A stretch of DNA of 64,000 bases, taken from positions 744,001 to 808,000 of the forward strand of contig NZ_OY734020.1 of assembly GCF_963455295.1 (NCBI RefSeq), in the 5' to 3' direction. The notes beneath the pieces are model-generated. The model worked only from the letters and a program-made list of their open reading frames with translations. It did no database searches and was not told the DNA's origin. The translations under genes and the position numbers were made by a program. The stretch is from Candidatus Thiodiazotropha sp. CDECU1. Its GTDB lineage: Bacteria > Pseudomonadota > Gammaproteobacteria > Chromatiales > Chromatiaceae. Shown here one piece after another: positions 27,477 to 34,884 of the stretch; the stretch's first letter is position 1, and the number at the start of each line of letters is the position of its first letter.

Positions 27477-28604
27477 ATGAAGACTTACCTGGTCGGTGGT
27501 GCGGTACGCGATCAACTGCTGGATCTGCCTGTCACTGAACGCGACTGGGTAGTGGTGGGTTCGAGTCCTGAAGAGATGCTGGCCGCTGGCTATCGACGCG
27601 CCGATAGTGAATTCCCGGTATTTTTGCACCCTGAAACCGGCGAGGAGTATGCCTTGGCGCGTACCGAGGTGAAGAGTGGTTCCGGTTATAAGGGATTTCA
27701 GGTCGAGTATGGGCCGCATATCACTCTCGAACAGGATCTGTTGCGCAGGGATCTCACCATCAATGCCATGGCAATCTCAGAGAGTGGTGATTTCATCGAT
27801 GTTTGCGGGGGGCGGGATGACCTGGACAATGGCAAGCTTCGGCATATCACAAATGCGTTTACCGAGGACCCGGTGCGGCTGCTGCGGATTGCTCGATTCG
27901 CCGCCAAACTGGGTTGTTGGGGATTCAGGGTGGCACACGAGACCCATGCCCTGATGAAAACCATGGCGCGCGCCGAGGAGCTGATGAGCTTGAATGCGGA
28001 ACGTATTTGGCGCGAGATGAGCCGCGCTTTCGCAACGCCTCAACCCTGGCGTTTTTTTGAAGTCCTGCAGCGATGTGGAGCGCTGCAGCGGTTAATCCCG
28101 GAGTTGGTGGACGGGACGCTTGCTTCATCCCATGGAGAACAGGACAGGAGCGATTACATGGCGCCGCTGAGGCGGGTTGTAAAACAGAGCGAAGATCCCG
28201 TAGTTCGATCTGGAGTGGCTCTGTTTGAGAGCGTCGCTCACCTGGCAAAGCCGGACGATTGGATGCAAAGATACCGTATCGACAAGGCGGGGCGACAGCT
28301 GTTGCTCGATCTGTTGCATTTCCATCCATTCTCCACTGATGGTGCACAGGCTGAATCGATCATGCAATTCGTGATGACACTCAAGCCAAAGCAACAGCCA
28401 CTGCGCTTTCGCCGTTTTGTGGCGGCCGCTCAGGGATTGTGGCCGCGGCGTTTAGAAGCTCTCTTGCCCCATTTGGAGTTTTCAGCTGATCTCCTGGAAT
28501 TGCCCTTGCCGGAGGAGCTGCTCAACTCCGGATTGGAGGGAAAAGCATTGGGTGAAGCACTGTTTGCCTGGCGTGTGGTCCGACTGAATGAGGTGATGAA
28601 CTAA
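27477..28604 (+). CDS. cca: CCA-adding-type tRNA nucleotidyltransferase, shortened and divergent
   Basis: 375-residue class II polymerase-beta-fold nucleotidyltransferase that would build or repair the CCA end of tRNAs. The head is well kept (YLVGGAVRDQLLDLPVTERD, then FPVFLHPETGEEYALARTE and RRDLTINAMA). The catalytic pair Asp-x-Asp of E. coli (KDRD) is Glu-x-Asp here (TERD). The C-terminal part is shorter than E. coli Cca (412 residues), and the HD phosphohydrolase motif is not recognisable: the corresponding stretch reads VALFESVAHLAK. The start at 27477 matches the family; it is 2 bases after the exporter stop. It may be a specialised or weakened enzyme. Confidence 0.85.
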   Translation: MKTYLVGGAVRDQLLDLPVTERDWVVVGSSPEEMLAAGYRRADSEFPVFLHPETGEEYALARTEVKSGSGYKGFQVEYGPHITLEQDLLRRDLTINAMAISESGDFIDVCGGRDDLDNGKLRHITNAFTEDPVRLLRIARFAAKLGCWGFRVAHETHALMKTMARAEELMSLNAERIWREMSRAFATPQPWRFFEVLQRCGALQRLIPELVDGTLASSHGEQDRSDYMAPLRRVVKQSEDPVVRSGVALFESVAHLAKPDDWMQRYRIDKAGRQLLLDLLHFHPFSTDGAQAESIMQFVMTLKPKQQPLRFRRFVAAAQGLWPRRLEALLPHLEFSADLLELPLPEELLNSGLEGKALGEALFAWRVVRLNEVMN

Positions 28605-28654
28605 TCCGGTGGTCCAAACTGACCCCATTTACAGGTTCGTGATAGAGTCTGTCT

Positions 28655-30328
28655 ATGCAAGTGGAAGAGAAACAACTGTCGATGAATAAAGCCCCTACGC
28701 ATGCCGGGGAGGGGGATCGTTCGCAAGATCAAATGGCCTGGATCGAGGGCTGGATCGATTCGAAGCACTGGCCAAGCCTGAGAATCCTGTTTACCGGAAA
28801 TCTGCTCCTGCCCATATTGATCTTGGGTGGCAGCGTGGTGGTGAGTCTGGTGATGGTATTGGTGCTGTCCATCTATCAGCAGGAAACTTCATCCCTATAC
28901 CTATTGTTGCTGATAAGCATTGTGACAACGCTCTTTTCCCTGGGTCTGGTGCTGGTACGTCTGCGCAGTCAGTTATTGCGTCCACTGGCGTCATTGGAAC
29001 AGATCGTGAACCAGGTCTGTCAGGGGGAACCGGTTGCCAGCAAGGGTCATGAACAGACAGGCGTCCTCAGCGGTATGGCCCGGGACATCGATAGTCTCAG
29101 TGAGGAGCTTACCGATATCTACGAGGATATGGAGGTTCGAGTGGCCCGCCAAACCTCGCGCCTGGCACAGAAGACCACCTCCTTGCAGGTACTCTATGAT
29201 GTGGCGGCAGGTATCAATCAATCGGAAAATCTGGACGAGCTGTTACTGGAGTACATGGGAGTGTTCAAGCGCATGGTAAGCGCCCGTTCAGCGACAGTAC
29301 ATCTGGTACTGCCGGATGACAGGGTGCGCCAGGTAGGTTGTATCGATCTGCAGGGTAGACTCTACAATGAACAGGAGATGTTGCCGATTAAACTCTGTCA
29401 GTGCGGCATCGCCCTGTCGCCTGGTGATATTCTCTGTAGTCAGGATGCGGGCATCTGTACGCAACGGAATAAGCGGCCCATGTTCAGTACGGATCAGGTG
29501 GAGCGGGTTTCGGTGCCCATGTGGTACCACGGTGATGTGCTTGGATTCTATCATCTGTATGTGGATAAACCCGGTATCTATGATGGTCGGGAGGATGTGC
29601 TCGATATCCTGAATACCATTGGCAGCCATCTGGGTATGGCGGTCGCCAAGCAGCGCTCTGATTCCGAAGCACGGCGTTTGTCGATCGTGGAAGAACGGAC
29701 CTCATTGGCCCATGAACTGCATGACTCGTTGGCGCAAACCCTCGCCAGCTTACGCTTTCAAGTGCGGATGCTGGAAGAGACCATGCAAAGCGATCCGGTC
29801 TCCGAGAAGGCAATCCAGGAAGCGAAAAGAATTCACAACGGTTTGGATGAAGCGCATGATGAGCTGAGGGAGTTGATTAACAGCTTCCGTGCACCCTTCG
29901 ATCAACGGGGTTTGGTGCCGGCCCTGAGCAAATTGGTTGAACGCTTCAATCAGGAGACCGGGATACCCGCCTTTTTTCAACCCGATTGTATTAAAACCGA
30001 TTTGGATACCAGCCAGGAGATGCAGGCGTTACGGATTGTACAGGAAGCACTGGCTAACATCCGTAAACACGCCAAAGCCCACACAATCCGCGTCTTGTTA
30101 CGCTGTCGCAGTCCGGGTAGTTATTTAATCCTGGTGGAGGACGACGGTGTGGGTTTCGAGGGCGCGGTGCCTCAGGGTAATCCTGGAGAACATATCGGAC
30201 TGTCGATTATGGAGGAGCGAGCCAGGCGAGTCGGTGGTGAGTTATCCATAGAGAGTGAACCCGGTGAGGGTACCCGGGTGGAGTTGGTGATCCGCAATGA
30301 GAAAAGTGAAGCAAGTCTACAGAGGTGA
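28655..30328 (+). CDS. NarX-like sensor histidine kinase
   Basis: 557 residues: two membrane helices (about 50-70 and 80-100), HAMP linker, a GAF-like module with a cysteine cluster (KLCQCGIALSPGDILCSQDAGIC) as in the central region of NarX, then HisKA_3 and ATPase domains. The phospho-accepting His356 lies in AHELHDSLAQTLASL; the ATP lid contains DDGVGF. The periplasmic loop between the helices is very short, so the P-box nitrate sensor of NarX is essentially missing and signal input may be internal. The partner regulator begins 6 bases downstream. An internal ATG at 28682 is an alternative start. Confidence 0.88.
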   Translation: MQVEEKQLSMNKAPTHAGEGDRSQDQMAWIEGWIDSKHWPSLRILFTGNLLLPILILGGSVVVSLVMVLVLSIYQQETSSLYLLLLISIVTTLFSLGLVLVRLRSQLLRPLASLEQIVNQVCQGEPVASKGHEQTGVLSGMARDIDSLSEELTDIYEDMEVRVARQTSRLAQKTTSLQVLYDVAAGINQSENLDELLLEYMGVFKRMVSARSATVHLVLPDDRVRQVGCIDLQGRLYNEQEMLPIKLCQCGIALSPGDILCSQDAGICTQRNKRPMFSTDQVERVSVPMWYHGDVLGFYHLYVDKPGIYDGREDVLDILNTIGSHLGMAVAKQRSDSEARRLSIVEERTSLAHELHDSLAQTLASLRFQVRMLEETMQSDPVSEKAIQEAKRIHNGLDEAHDELRELINSFRAPFDQRGLVPALSKLVERFNQETGIPAFFQPDCIKTDLDTSQEMQALRIVQEALANIRKHAKAHTIRVLLRCRSPGSYLILVEDDGVGFEGAVPQGNPGEHIGLSIMEERARRVGGELSIESEPGEGTRVELVIRNEKSEASLQR

Positions 30329-30334
30329 AACAAG

Positions 30335-30985
30335 ATGCGGGTATTACTGATAGATGACCACGCCCTGTTCCGTATTGGCTTGCAGGAGCTGTTGGAACGT
30401 CGTGGCATCGATGTAATCGCCATTGGTGATTGCCTGAAGGGCATAGAGACCGTGGCGACCGAGCGTCCCGACGTGGTGCTGCTCGATATGCGTATGCCGG
30501 ACATGACCGGCACAGAGGTATTGAGTGTGCTGCGTAAGCACTACCCGGAGATGCCAATCAGTATGCTGACAACCAGTCGCGAAGAGTCAGATGTAATTGA
30601 AGCCCTGCAAAATGGTGCCCAGGGTTATCTGCTTAAGGACATGGAGCCCAACGAGTTGATCGATGCGCTACAGCAGATTAAACAGGGACAGACAGTGGTG
30701 GCAAATGAGTTGACCGGTATCCTGGCGAAGGCGGTACAAGGGGAAAGCCAAAGCAGCTCACCTCCGACCTCCTCACTGGATGATCTGACACCGCGGGAAC
30801 GGGAGATTCTGTGTCATTTGGCCGACGGCCAGAGCAACAAGGTGATCGCCCGTAATCTGGGGATTTCAGATGGTACGGTAAAACTGCATGTGAAGGCGAT
30901 CCTGCGCAAGCTGGAGGTTCATTCCAGGGTTGAAGCCGCAGTGATCGCGGTAGAACAGAATCTCTGCTCTCGGGGGCAACTTTGA
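30335..30985 (+). CDS. NarL/FixJ-type response regulator
   Basis: 216-residue regulator with a receiver domain (phospho-acceptor Asp51 in VVLLDMRMPDMTG, Lys in LLKDME) and a C-terminal LuxR-type helix-turn-helix (LTPREREILCHLADGQSNKVIARNLG then GTVKLHVKAILRKL). An AGGTGA site lies 6 bases before the ATG. It is paired with the NarX-like kinase, 6 bases apart. Its targets are unknown; no nitrate reductase is in the window, and the adjoining genes are a rhodanese and the sulfur-relay cluster. Confidence 0.93.
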   Translation: MRVLLIDDHALFRIGLQELLERRGIDVIAIGDCLKGIETVATERPDVVLLDMRMPDMTGTEVLSVLRKHYPEMPISMLTTSREESDVIEALQNGAQGYLLKDMEPNELIDALQQIKQGQTVVANELTGILAKAVQGESQSSSPPTSSLDDLTPREREILCHLADGQSNKVIARNLGISDGTVKLHVKAILRKLEVHSRVEAAVIAVEQNLCSRGQL

Positions 30986-31144
30986 TGATGACTTGATAAC
31001 TTTCATCCACGACATTTGTCAGGGCAAAAAAACTGAAAATGGGTTTAACTGTCCCCTGCATTTCAATGATGCGAAACAATCGATAGCGGATCTGAAATAC
31101 CTAACAGTTGTCTACACGAGTAGCAGCAACTCAGTACAAGATTG

Positions 31145-31618
31145 ATGAAAAACTTCTTAAATTTAATTAGTGACAGTCTCACTGATGTCAAAGAGATAAT
31201 GCCCTGGGATCTGGAAGAGCGGAGGCAAGCCAACCCCGAGCTGATGATCGTCGATGTGCGTGAACCCTATGAATATGATGCGATGCATATCGAGGATTCT
31301 ATTACCGTACCTCGCGGTATTCTCGAATCAGCCTGTGAATGGGACTACGAGGAGACCATTCCGCAACTGGTGAATGCCCGGCAGCGAGAAATTGTGGTTG
31401 TCTGCCGCTCCGGCTATCGTAGTGTCCTCGCCGCCTTTTCCCTGCACGTGATCGGTTATACCAATGTTGTCTCCCTGAAAACCGGACTTCGGGGCTGGAA
31501 CGACTATGAGCAACCCCTGGTGGACAAGGATGGGAAGGTGGTGGAAATCGAGGAAGCGGATGACTATTTCACCCCCAAGCTGCGGGAAGACCAGCTCAGA
31601 CCAAAGCAGCAGGGTTAG
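31145..31618 (+). CDS. rhodanese-domain sulfurtransferase
   Basis: 157 residues with a single rhodanese domain: DVREPYEYDAMHIEDSITVPRG and active-site loop CRSGYRS (Cys87), which forms a persulfide. N- and C-terminal extensions of about 20 and 30 residues are charged, with no signal peptide, so it is cytoplasmic. The ATG at 31145 is used; the preceding TTG adds one residue. It is convergent with cysG and stands 1.7 kb from the second rhodanese of the rhd-tusA-dsrE2 cluster, suggesting a role in cytoplasmic sulfane-sulfur handling. Confidence 0.9.
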   Translation: MKNFLNLISDSLTDVKEIMPWDLEERRQANPELMIVDVREPYEYDAMHIEDSITVPRGILESACEWDYEETIPQLVNARQREIVVVCRSGYRSVLAAFSLHVIGYTNVVSLKTGLRGWNDYEQPLVDKDGKVVEIEEADDYFTPKLREDQLRPKQQG

Positions 31619-31680
31619 GAGTTTTGAGTGAGCGAAGCGAACACTTCAACTAAGAACTAAAAACTCATAACTCAAAACTC
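31619..31680. repeat. inverted repeat between rhodanese and cysG
   Basis: GAGTTTTGAG at 31619-31628 and CTCAAAACTC at 31671-31680 form 10-bp perfect arms around a 42-base A-rich spacer that itself holds imperfect repeats of AACTAAAAACTCATAACTC type. It fills the gap between two convergent genes and could serve as a bidirectional stop or be a small dispersed repeat. Confidence 0.5.
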
Positions 31681-31681
31681 T

Positions 31682-33106
31682 TTAGAAATCGATGGGTGAA
31701 GTGGCCCCCTGTTCGGAGTGGAGTGGCGCTTCATACCATGCCAGTTTCTCCTGCAGTTCCACCACATGGCCAACGATGATCAGGGTTGGTGGTTTCGGGC
31801 GTTCCTGTTCCACAATATCCAGAATTGTCTCCAGGGTACCCGTGAACACCCTTTGCATATGTGTCGTACCCTGTTGAATCAGTGCAATCGGCATATCCCC
31901 GCCGACGCCGTGATGCTGCAGTTCTCGGCAGATGACAGGCAGACCGACCAGGCCCATATAGAAAACAATGGTCTGATTCGGTTGCGCCAGCATCTTCCAG
32001 TTCAAGTTCATGCTGCCATCCTTGAGATGACCTGTGACAAAGGTTACCGACTGGGCATAGTCTCTGTGAGTCAAGGGTATGCCGGCGTAGGAGGCGCAGC
32101 CGGCGGCGGCTGTGATACCCGGTATCACTTGAAAGGGGACACCCTCGGCAGCCAGTGTGTCGATCTCTTCTCCGCCGCGTCCGAAGATGAAGGGATCACC
32201 CCCCTTCAAACGTAAGACACGTTTTCCCTGCTTGGCAAGTTTTGCCAGCAATTGATTGATCTCCTCCTGACGCATGGTGTGTTTATCCCGCTCTTTACCC
32301 ACATAGATATGCTCTGCATCATGCCGGGTCATATCCAGAATCGGTTTGGCCACCAGACGATCATAGATGACCACATCGGCCTGCTGCATGAGCCGCAGGG
32401 CGCGGAAGGTCAGCAAGTCCGGATCGCCCGGGCCGGCGCCCACCAGATAGACCTCTCCCATCCTGTCGCCCGTAACCGGGGTATTCAGGACCTTCTCCAT
32501 CAACTGATCCGCTTCCTCGTCATGGCCGGAAAAAACCCGTTCAGCAACCCCCCCTTCGAGTACCCGATCCCAGAACAGGCGTCTCTCAGTGGGGTCTGTA
32601 AAACGCCCTTTTACCCGTTGCCGAAAACGGCTGCAGAGCTTTGCCAGGCGACCATAACCGGCGGGTATCAAGGACTCGAGACGGGAGCGGATCAGGCGCG
32701 CCAGTACGGGCGAAGCACCGCCTGTGGAAACTGCCGCGACCACCGGCGAACGATCGATGATGGAGGGTACGATAAAACTGCAGAGTTCCGGCTGATCCAC
32801 CACATTGACCGGTATGCGAAGATCTCCCGCAATCTCGGCTATGCGGCGATTTACCCTGGGATCGTTGGTGGCTGCGATGGCCAGGTGATGACCGGTCAAA
32901 TCTTCATCCTGGAAGCGTCTTTCCAGGTGTGTATAGCGCCCCATATCGCGCCAAGTGGTGAGATTGTGGCACAGGTCTGGGGATACCAGGGTGACATCCG
33001 CCCCCGATTTCAGCAGTAGCGCGGTTTTTCTCTCAGCGATGGCACCACCACCCACTACCAGGCATGGACGGTTCTTTAAGTCGAGGAAGATAGGAAAAAA
33101 TTCCAT
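31682..33106 (-). CDS. cysG: siroheme synthase CysG (trifunctional)
   Basis: 474 residues joining precorrin-2 dehydrogenase/sirohydrochlorin ferrochelatase (N-terminal, CLVVGGGAIAERKTALLL) and uroporphyrinogen-III C-methyltransferase (from about residue 215, VYLVGAGPGDPDLLTFRAL, and RLKGGDPFIFGRGGEE). It converts uroporphyrinogen III to siroheme, needed by sulfite and nitrite reductases. Length and domain order match E. coli CysG. It is divergent from the rhodanese-tusA-dsrE2 genes with a 181-base shared promoter region. In a sulfur oxidiser it would supply siroheme to dissimilatory sulfite reductase, which is an inference because no dsrAB is present here. Confidence 0.96.
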   Translation of the reverse strand: MEFFPIFLDLKNRPCLVVGGGAIAERKTALLLKSGADVTLVSPDLCHNLTTWRDMGRYTHLERRFQDEDLTGHHLAIAATNDPRVNRRIAEIAGDLRIPVNVVDQPELCSFIVPSIIDRSPVVAAVSTGGASPVLARLIRSRLESLIPAGYGRLAKLCSRFRQRVKGRFTDPTERRLFWDRVLEGGVAERVFSGHDEEADQLMEKVLNTPVTGDRMGEVYLVGAGPGDPDLLTFRALRLMQQADVVIYDRLVAKPILDMTRHDAEHIYVGKERDKHTMRQEEINQLLAKLAKQGKRVLRLKGGDPFIFGRGGEEIDTLAAEGVPFQVIPGITAAAGCASYAGIPLTHRDYAQSVTFVTGHLKDGSMNLNWKMLAQPNQTIVFYMGLVGLPVICRELQHHGVGGDMPIALIQQGTTHMQRVFTGTLETILDIVEQERPKPPTLIIVGHVVELQEKLAWYEAPLHSEQGATSPIDF

Positions 33107-33216
33107 AATAAAATCAACCAGGTAACAAATTTATAATCGATGTGGGTGGGATGGAGCTTGACTCTATCATGACTCACCCTCCCTGAATAATTTAAGCTTG
33201 ATTGGGCTAATATAGC

Positions 33217-33244
33217 TTGCAATATTTAAACACATTAATATACT
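33217..33244 (+). promoter_or_regulatory. candidate sigma-70 promoter of rhodanese-tusA-dsrE2
   Basis: TTGCAA and TATACT with a 16-base spacer in the A/T-rich cysG-rhodanese divergent region, ending 43 bases before the rhodanese start. Sequence match only. Confidence 0.45.
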
Positions 33245-33287
33245 AATTAACCCTGTTGTATGTTTTATAAAGGCGAAATGGTAAGTG

Positions 33288-33614
33288 ATGATAAAGGAAA
33301 TAGATGCCCATGATCTTCAGTCCCGTATCAATGAGGGGGATGATTTCCTCCTGCTCGACATTCGTAGCGCGGGTGAAGTCGCTCAGGGGGGGCTGCCAGA
33401 CGCAGAACATCTGCCCATGCATCTAATACCCATGAAAATCAGTGAGTTGCCAAAGGATAAGGCGATCATTCTCTATTGCCACAGTGGTGCGCGTTCCTAT
33501 CATGCATGTGCCTATCTGGCGCAGCAGGGATTTGACAACGCAATCAACCTGCGTGGTGGCATATTGGCCTGGGCACGCTCAGGCTTTCAACTGGCTGCCA
33601 GATTGGCCAGTTAG
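33288..33614 (+). CDS. single-domain rhodanese of the sulfur-relay cluster
   Basis: 108-residue cytoplasmic sulfurtransferase. The active-site loop is CHSGARS with Cys64; LLLDIRSAGEVAQGGLPDAEHLP is the family's second motif. It is the first gene of a rhd-tusA-dsrE2 cluster known from sulfur-oxidising bacteria and archaea, where rhodanese loads persulfide sulfur onto TusA. The ATG at 33288 is used; a GTG one codon earlier is also possible. A 148-base gap precedes tusA. Confidence 0.92.
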   Translation: MIKEIDAHDLQSRINEGDDFLLLDIRSAGEVAQGGLPDAEHLPMHLIPMKISELPKDKAIILYCHSGARSYHACAYLAQQGFDNAINLRGGILAWARSGFQLAARLAS

Positions 33615-33762
33615 TTAACGACAGAGGCAATCAACGATAGCCCTCTATTAAGCGGCATTCGGATCGTCCATTGACTTGCGTTTGTCAGACGCATGACATA
33701 TAAAGGTCCGTCTGTTTTTTACGGCAAACATAACCAAATAGATAATAGCTGGAGGTCATACC

Positions 33763-33993
33763 ATGGCAGATTTTGATCAAGAACTGGATGCAAGCGGGCT
33801 CAATTGCCCACTGCCTATCCTGCGTGCTAAGAAAACCCTGAATGGTATGGAATCCGGCAAAGTGTTGCACATCATTGCGACCGATCCTGGTTCAGTAAAG
33901 GACTTCGAGGCATTCGCCAACCAGACCGGCAATGAGCTGATGGAGTCGAAAGAGGTCGGTGGTAAATTTGAATTTCTGATCAAGAAGGCCTGA
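33763..33993 (+). CDS. tusA: sulfur carrier protein TusA
   Basis: 76-residue sulfur-relay protein. The conserved persulfide cysteine is Cys15 in the signature LNCPLPILRAKKTL (CPxP motif). A strong GGAGG site precedes the ATG. In sulfur oxidisers TusA carries sulfane sulfur between rhodanese, DsrE-type proteins and the oxidation machinery in the cytoplasm. It is followed after 25 bases by dsrE2, so the two are almost certainly co-transcribed. Confidence 0.96.
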   Translation: MADFDQELDASGLNCPLPILRAKKTLNGMESGKVLHIIATDPGSVKDFEAFANQTGNELMESKEVGGKFEFLIKKA

Positions 33994-34018
33994 TTGGAGT
34001 TTTTCAGGAGACAACACA

Positions 34019-34501
34019 ATGTCAGACGAAAAAAAGTTAGCCATAATTGCTACTAAAGGCTCCCTTGATTGGGCCTATCCTCCCTTCATTCTTGCTTCGA
34101 CTGCGGCTGCCCTTGGCTATGATACAGAGATATTTTTCACCTTCTACGGTCTGCAGCTTCTGAAAAAGAACCTTGATCTGGAAGTGACCCCGCTGGGTAA
34201 TCCCGGCATGCCAATGCCCATGGGTATGGACAAATGGTTTCCGGTTCTGGGTCTGGCTCTACCGGGCATGCAGGGCATGATGACCGGCATGATGAAGAAA
34301 AAGATGGCCTCCAAAGGGGTGGCTGATCTCGCCGAGTTGCGCGAGCTTTGCCAGGAAGCCGAGGTCAAACTGATAGCCTGTCAAATGACGGTGGATCTGT
34401 TTGAAATGAACACCAGTGAATTCATAGACGGTATCGAATATGCGGGTGCCGCCCGCTTCTTTGAATTTGCCGGTACCAGTGATATCTGCCTTTACATCTA
34501 A
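34019..34501 (+). CDS. dsrE2: DsrE2-family sulfurtransferase
   Basis: 160-residue DsrE/DsrF/DrsH-like protein. It begins with the family strand KLAIIATKGSLDWAYPPFILA and contains Cys111, Cys121 (in LIACQMTVDLF) and Cys157; Cys111 and Cys121 are the likely persulfide pair. A Met/Gly-rich central stretch (PGMPMPMGMDKWFPVLGLALPGMQG) is typical of this subgroup. A GGAG site precedes the ATG, and a strong terminator follows. It is the third gene of the rhd-tusA-dsrE2 unit; in archaeal and bacterial sulfur oxidisers such proteins exchange sulfur or thiosulfonate with TusA. Confidence 0.92.
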   Translation: MSDEKKLAIIATKGSLDWAYPPFILASTAAALGYDTEIFFTFYGLQLLKKNLDLEVTPLGNPGMPMPMGMDKWFPVLGLALPGMQGMMTGMMKKKMASKGVADLAELRELCQEAEVKLIACQMTVDLFEMNTSEFIDGIEYAGAARFFEFAGTSDICLYI

Positions 34502-34524
34502 CCCGTTGTAAAACGCAGTCACGA

Positions 34525-34555
34525 CGCCGCCCCACAAGGGCGGCGTTTTTTTTTT
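34525..34555 (+). terminator. rho-independent terminator of tusA-dsrE2
   Basis: CGCCGCCC pairs perfectly with GGGCGGCG around the loop CACAA, followed by ten T residues, 24 bases after the dsrE2 stop. Confidence 0.95.
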
Positions 34556-34828
34556 GGGGTGATAAAAAACCAGTCGGGTGGAAAAAATAGGTTAACAAAC
34601 CGCTAATGATTTATTTAGTCCGCAAATGAACGCAAATTTTGTTAGATCATGACTGTGTGTTGTAAAACGGACCCTAACCAATGGTGTTACACAGGGTGCC
34701 ATTGGGAGGTGAGGTACATTCGTGCAGTGTGATGTCCTCTCACTCAAATACTGAAACACCATATTTGCGTTTATTAGTGTTCATTCGCGGACTATATTCT
34801 GATCTTGCTGCGATCTGTGGAAAGGGGC
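34556..34828. other. gene-free region carrying a MITE-like element
   Basis: No convincing gene lies between the dsrE2 terminator and the terminator of the FadL-type gene. A 63-codon frame at 34681-34872 runs into the latter terminator and is not called. The stretch holds the inverted repeat described separately. Confidence 0.55.
34616..34794. repeat. MITE-like element with imperfect terminal inverted repeats
   Basis: The left end (34616-34637) reads TAGTCCGCAAATGAAC then GCAAAT. The right end (34763-34794), read on the other strand, is TAGTCCGCGAATGAAC, a 10-base insertion, then GCAAAT. The ends therefore share about 22 positions with one substitution and one indel. The 125-base interior holds no gene. 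The GCAAAT/AATGAAC vocabulary resembles short palindromic repeats dispersed in many proteobacterial genomes. Confidence 0.55.
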
Positions 34829-34856
34829 AAAAAAAACCCCGAGTGGGTACTCGGGG
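34829..34856 (-). terminator. rho-independent terminator of the FadL-type gene
   Basis: On the minus strand, CCCCGAGT pairs with ACTCGGGG around a 4-base loop and is followed by eight T residues, 28 bases past the stop of the gene at 34885. Confidence 0.93.
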
Positions 34857-34884
34857 CTCGGTTGTTGATTAAAATAGCGTCTGT

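Noticed and set aside
34681-34872. 63-codon open frame after dsrE2
   Set aside because: Overlaps a terminator and the MITE-like element, with no family resemblance.
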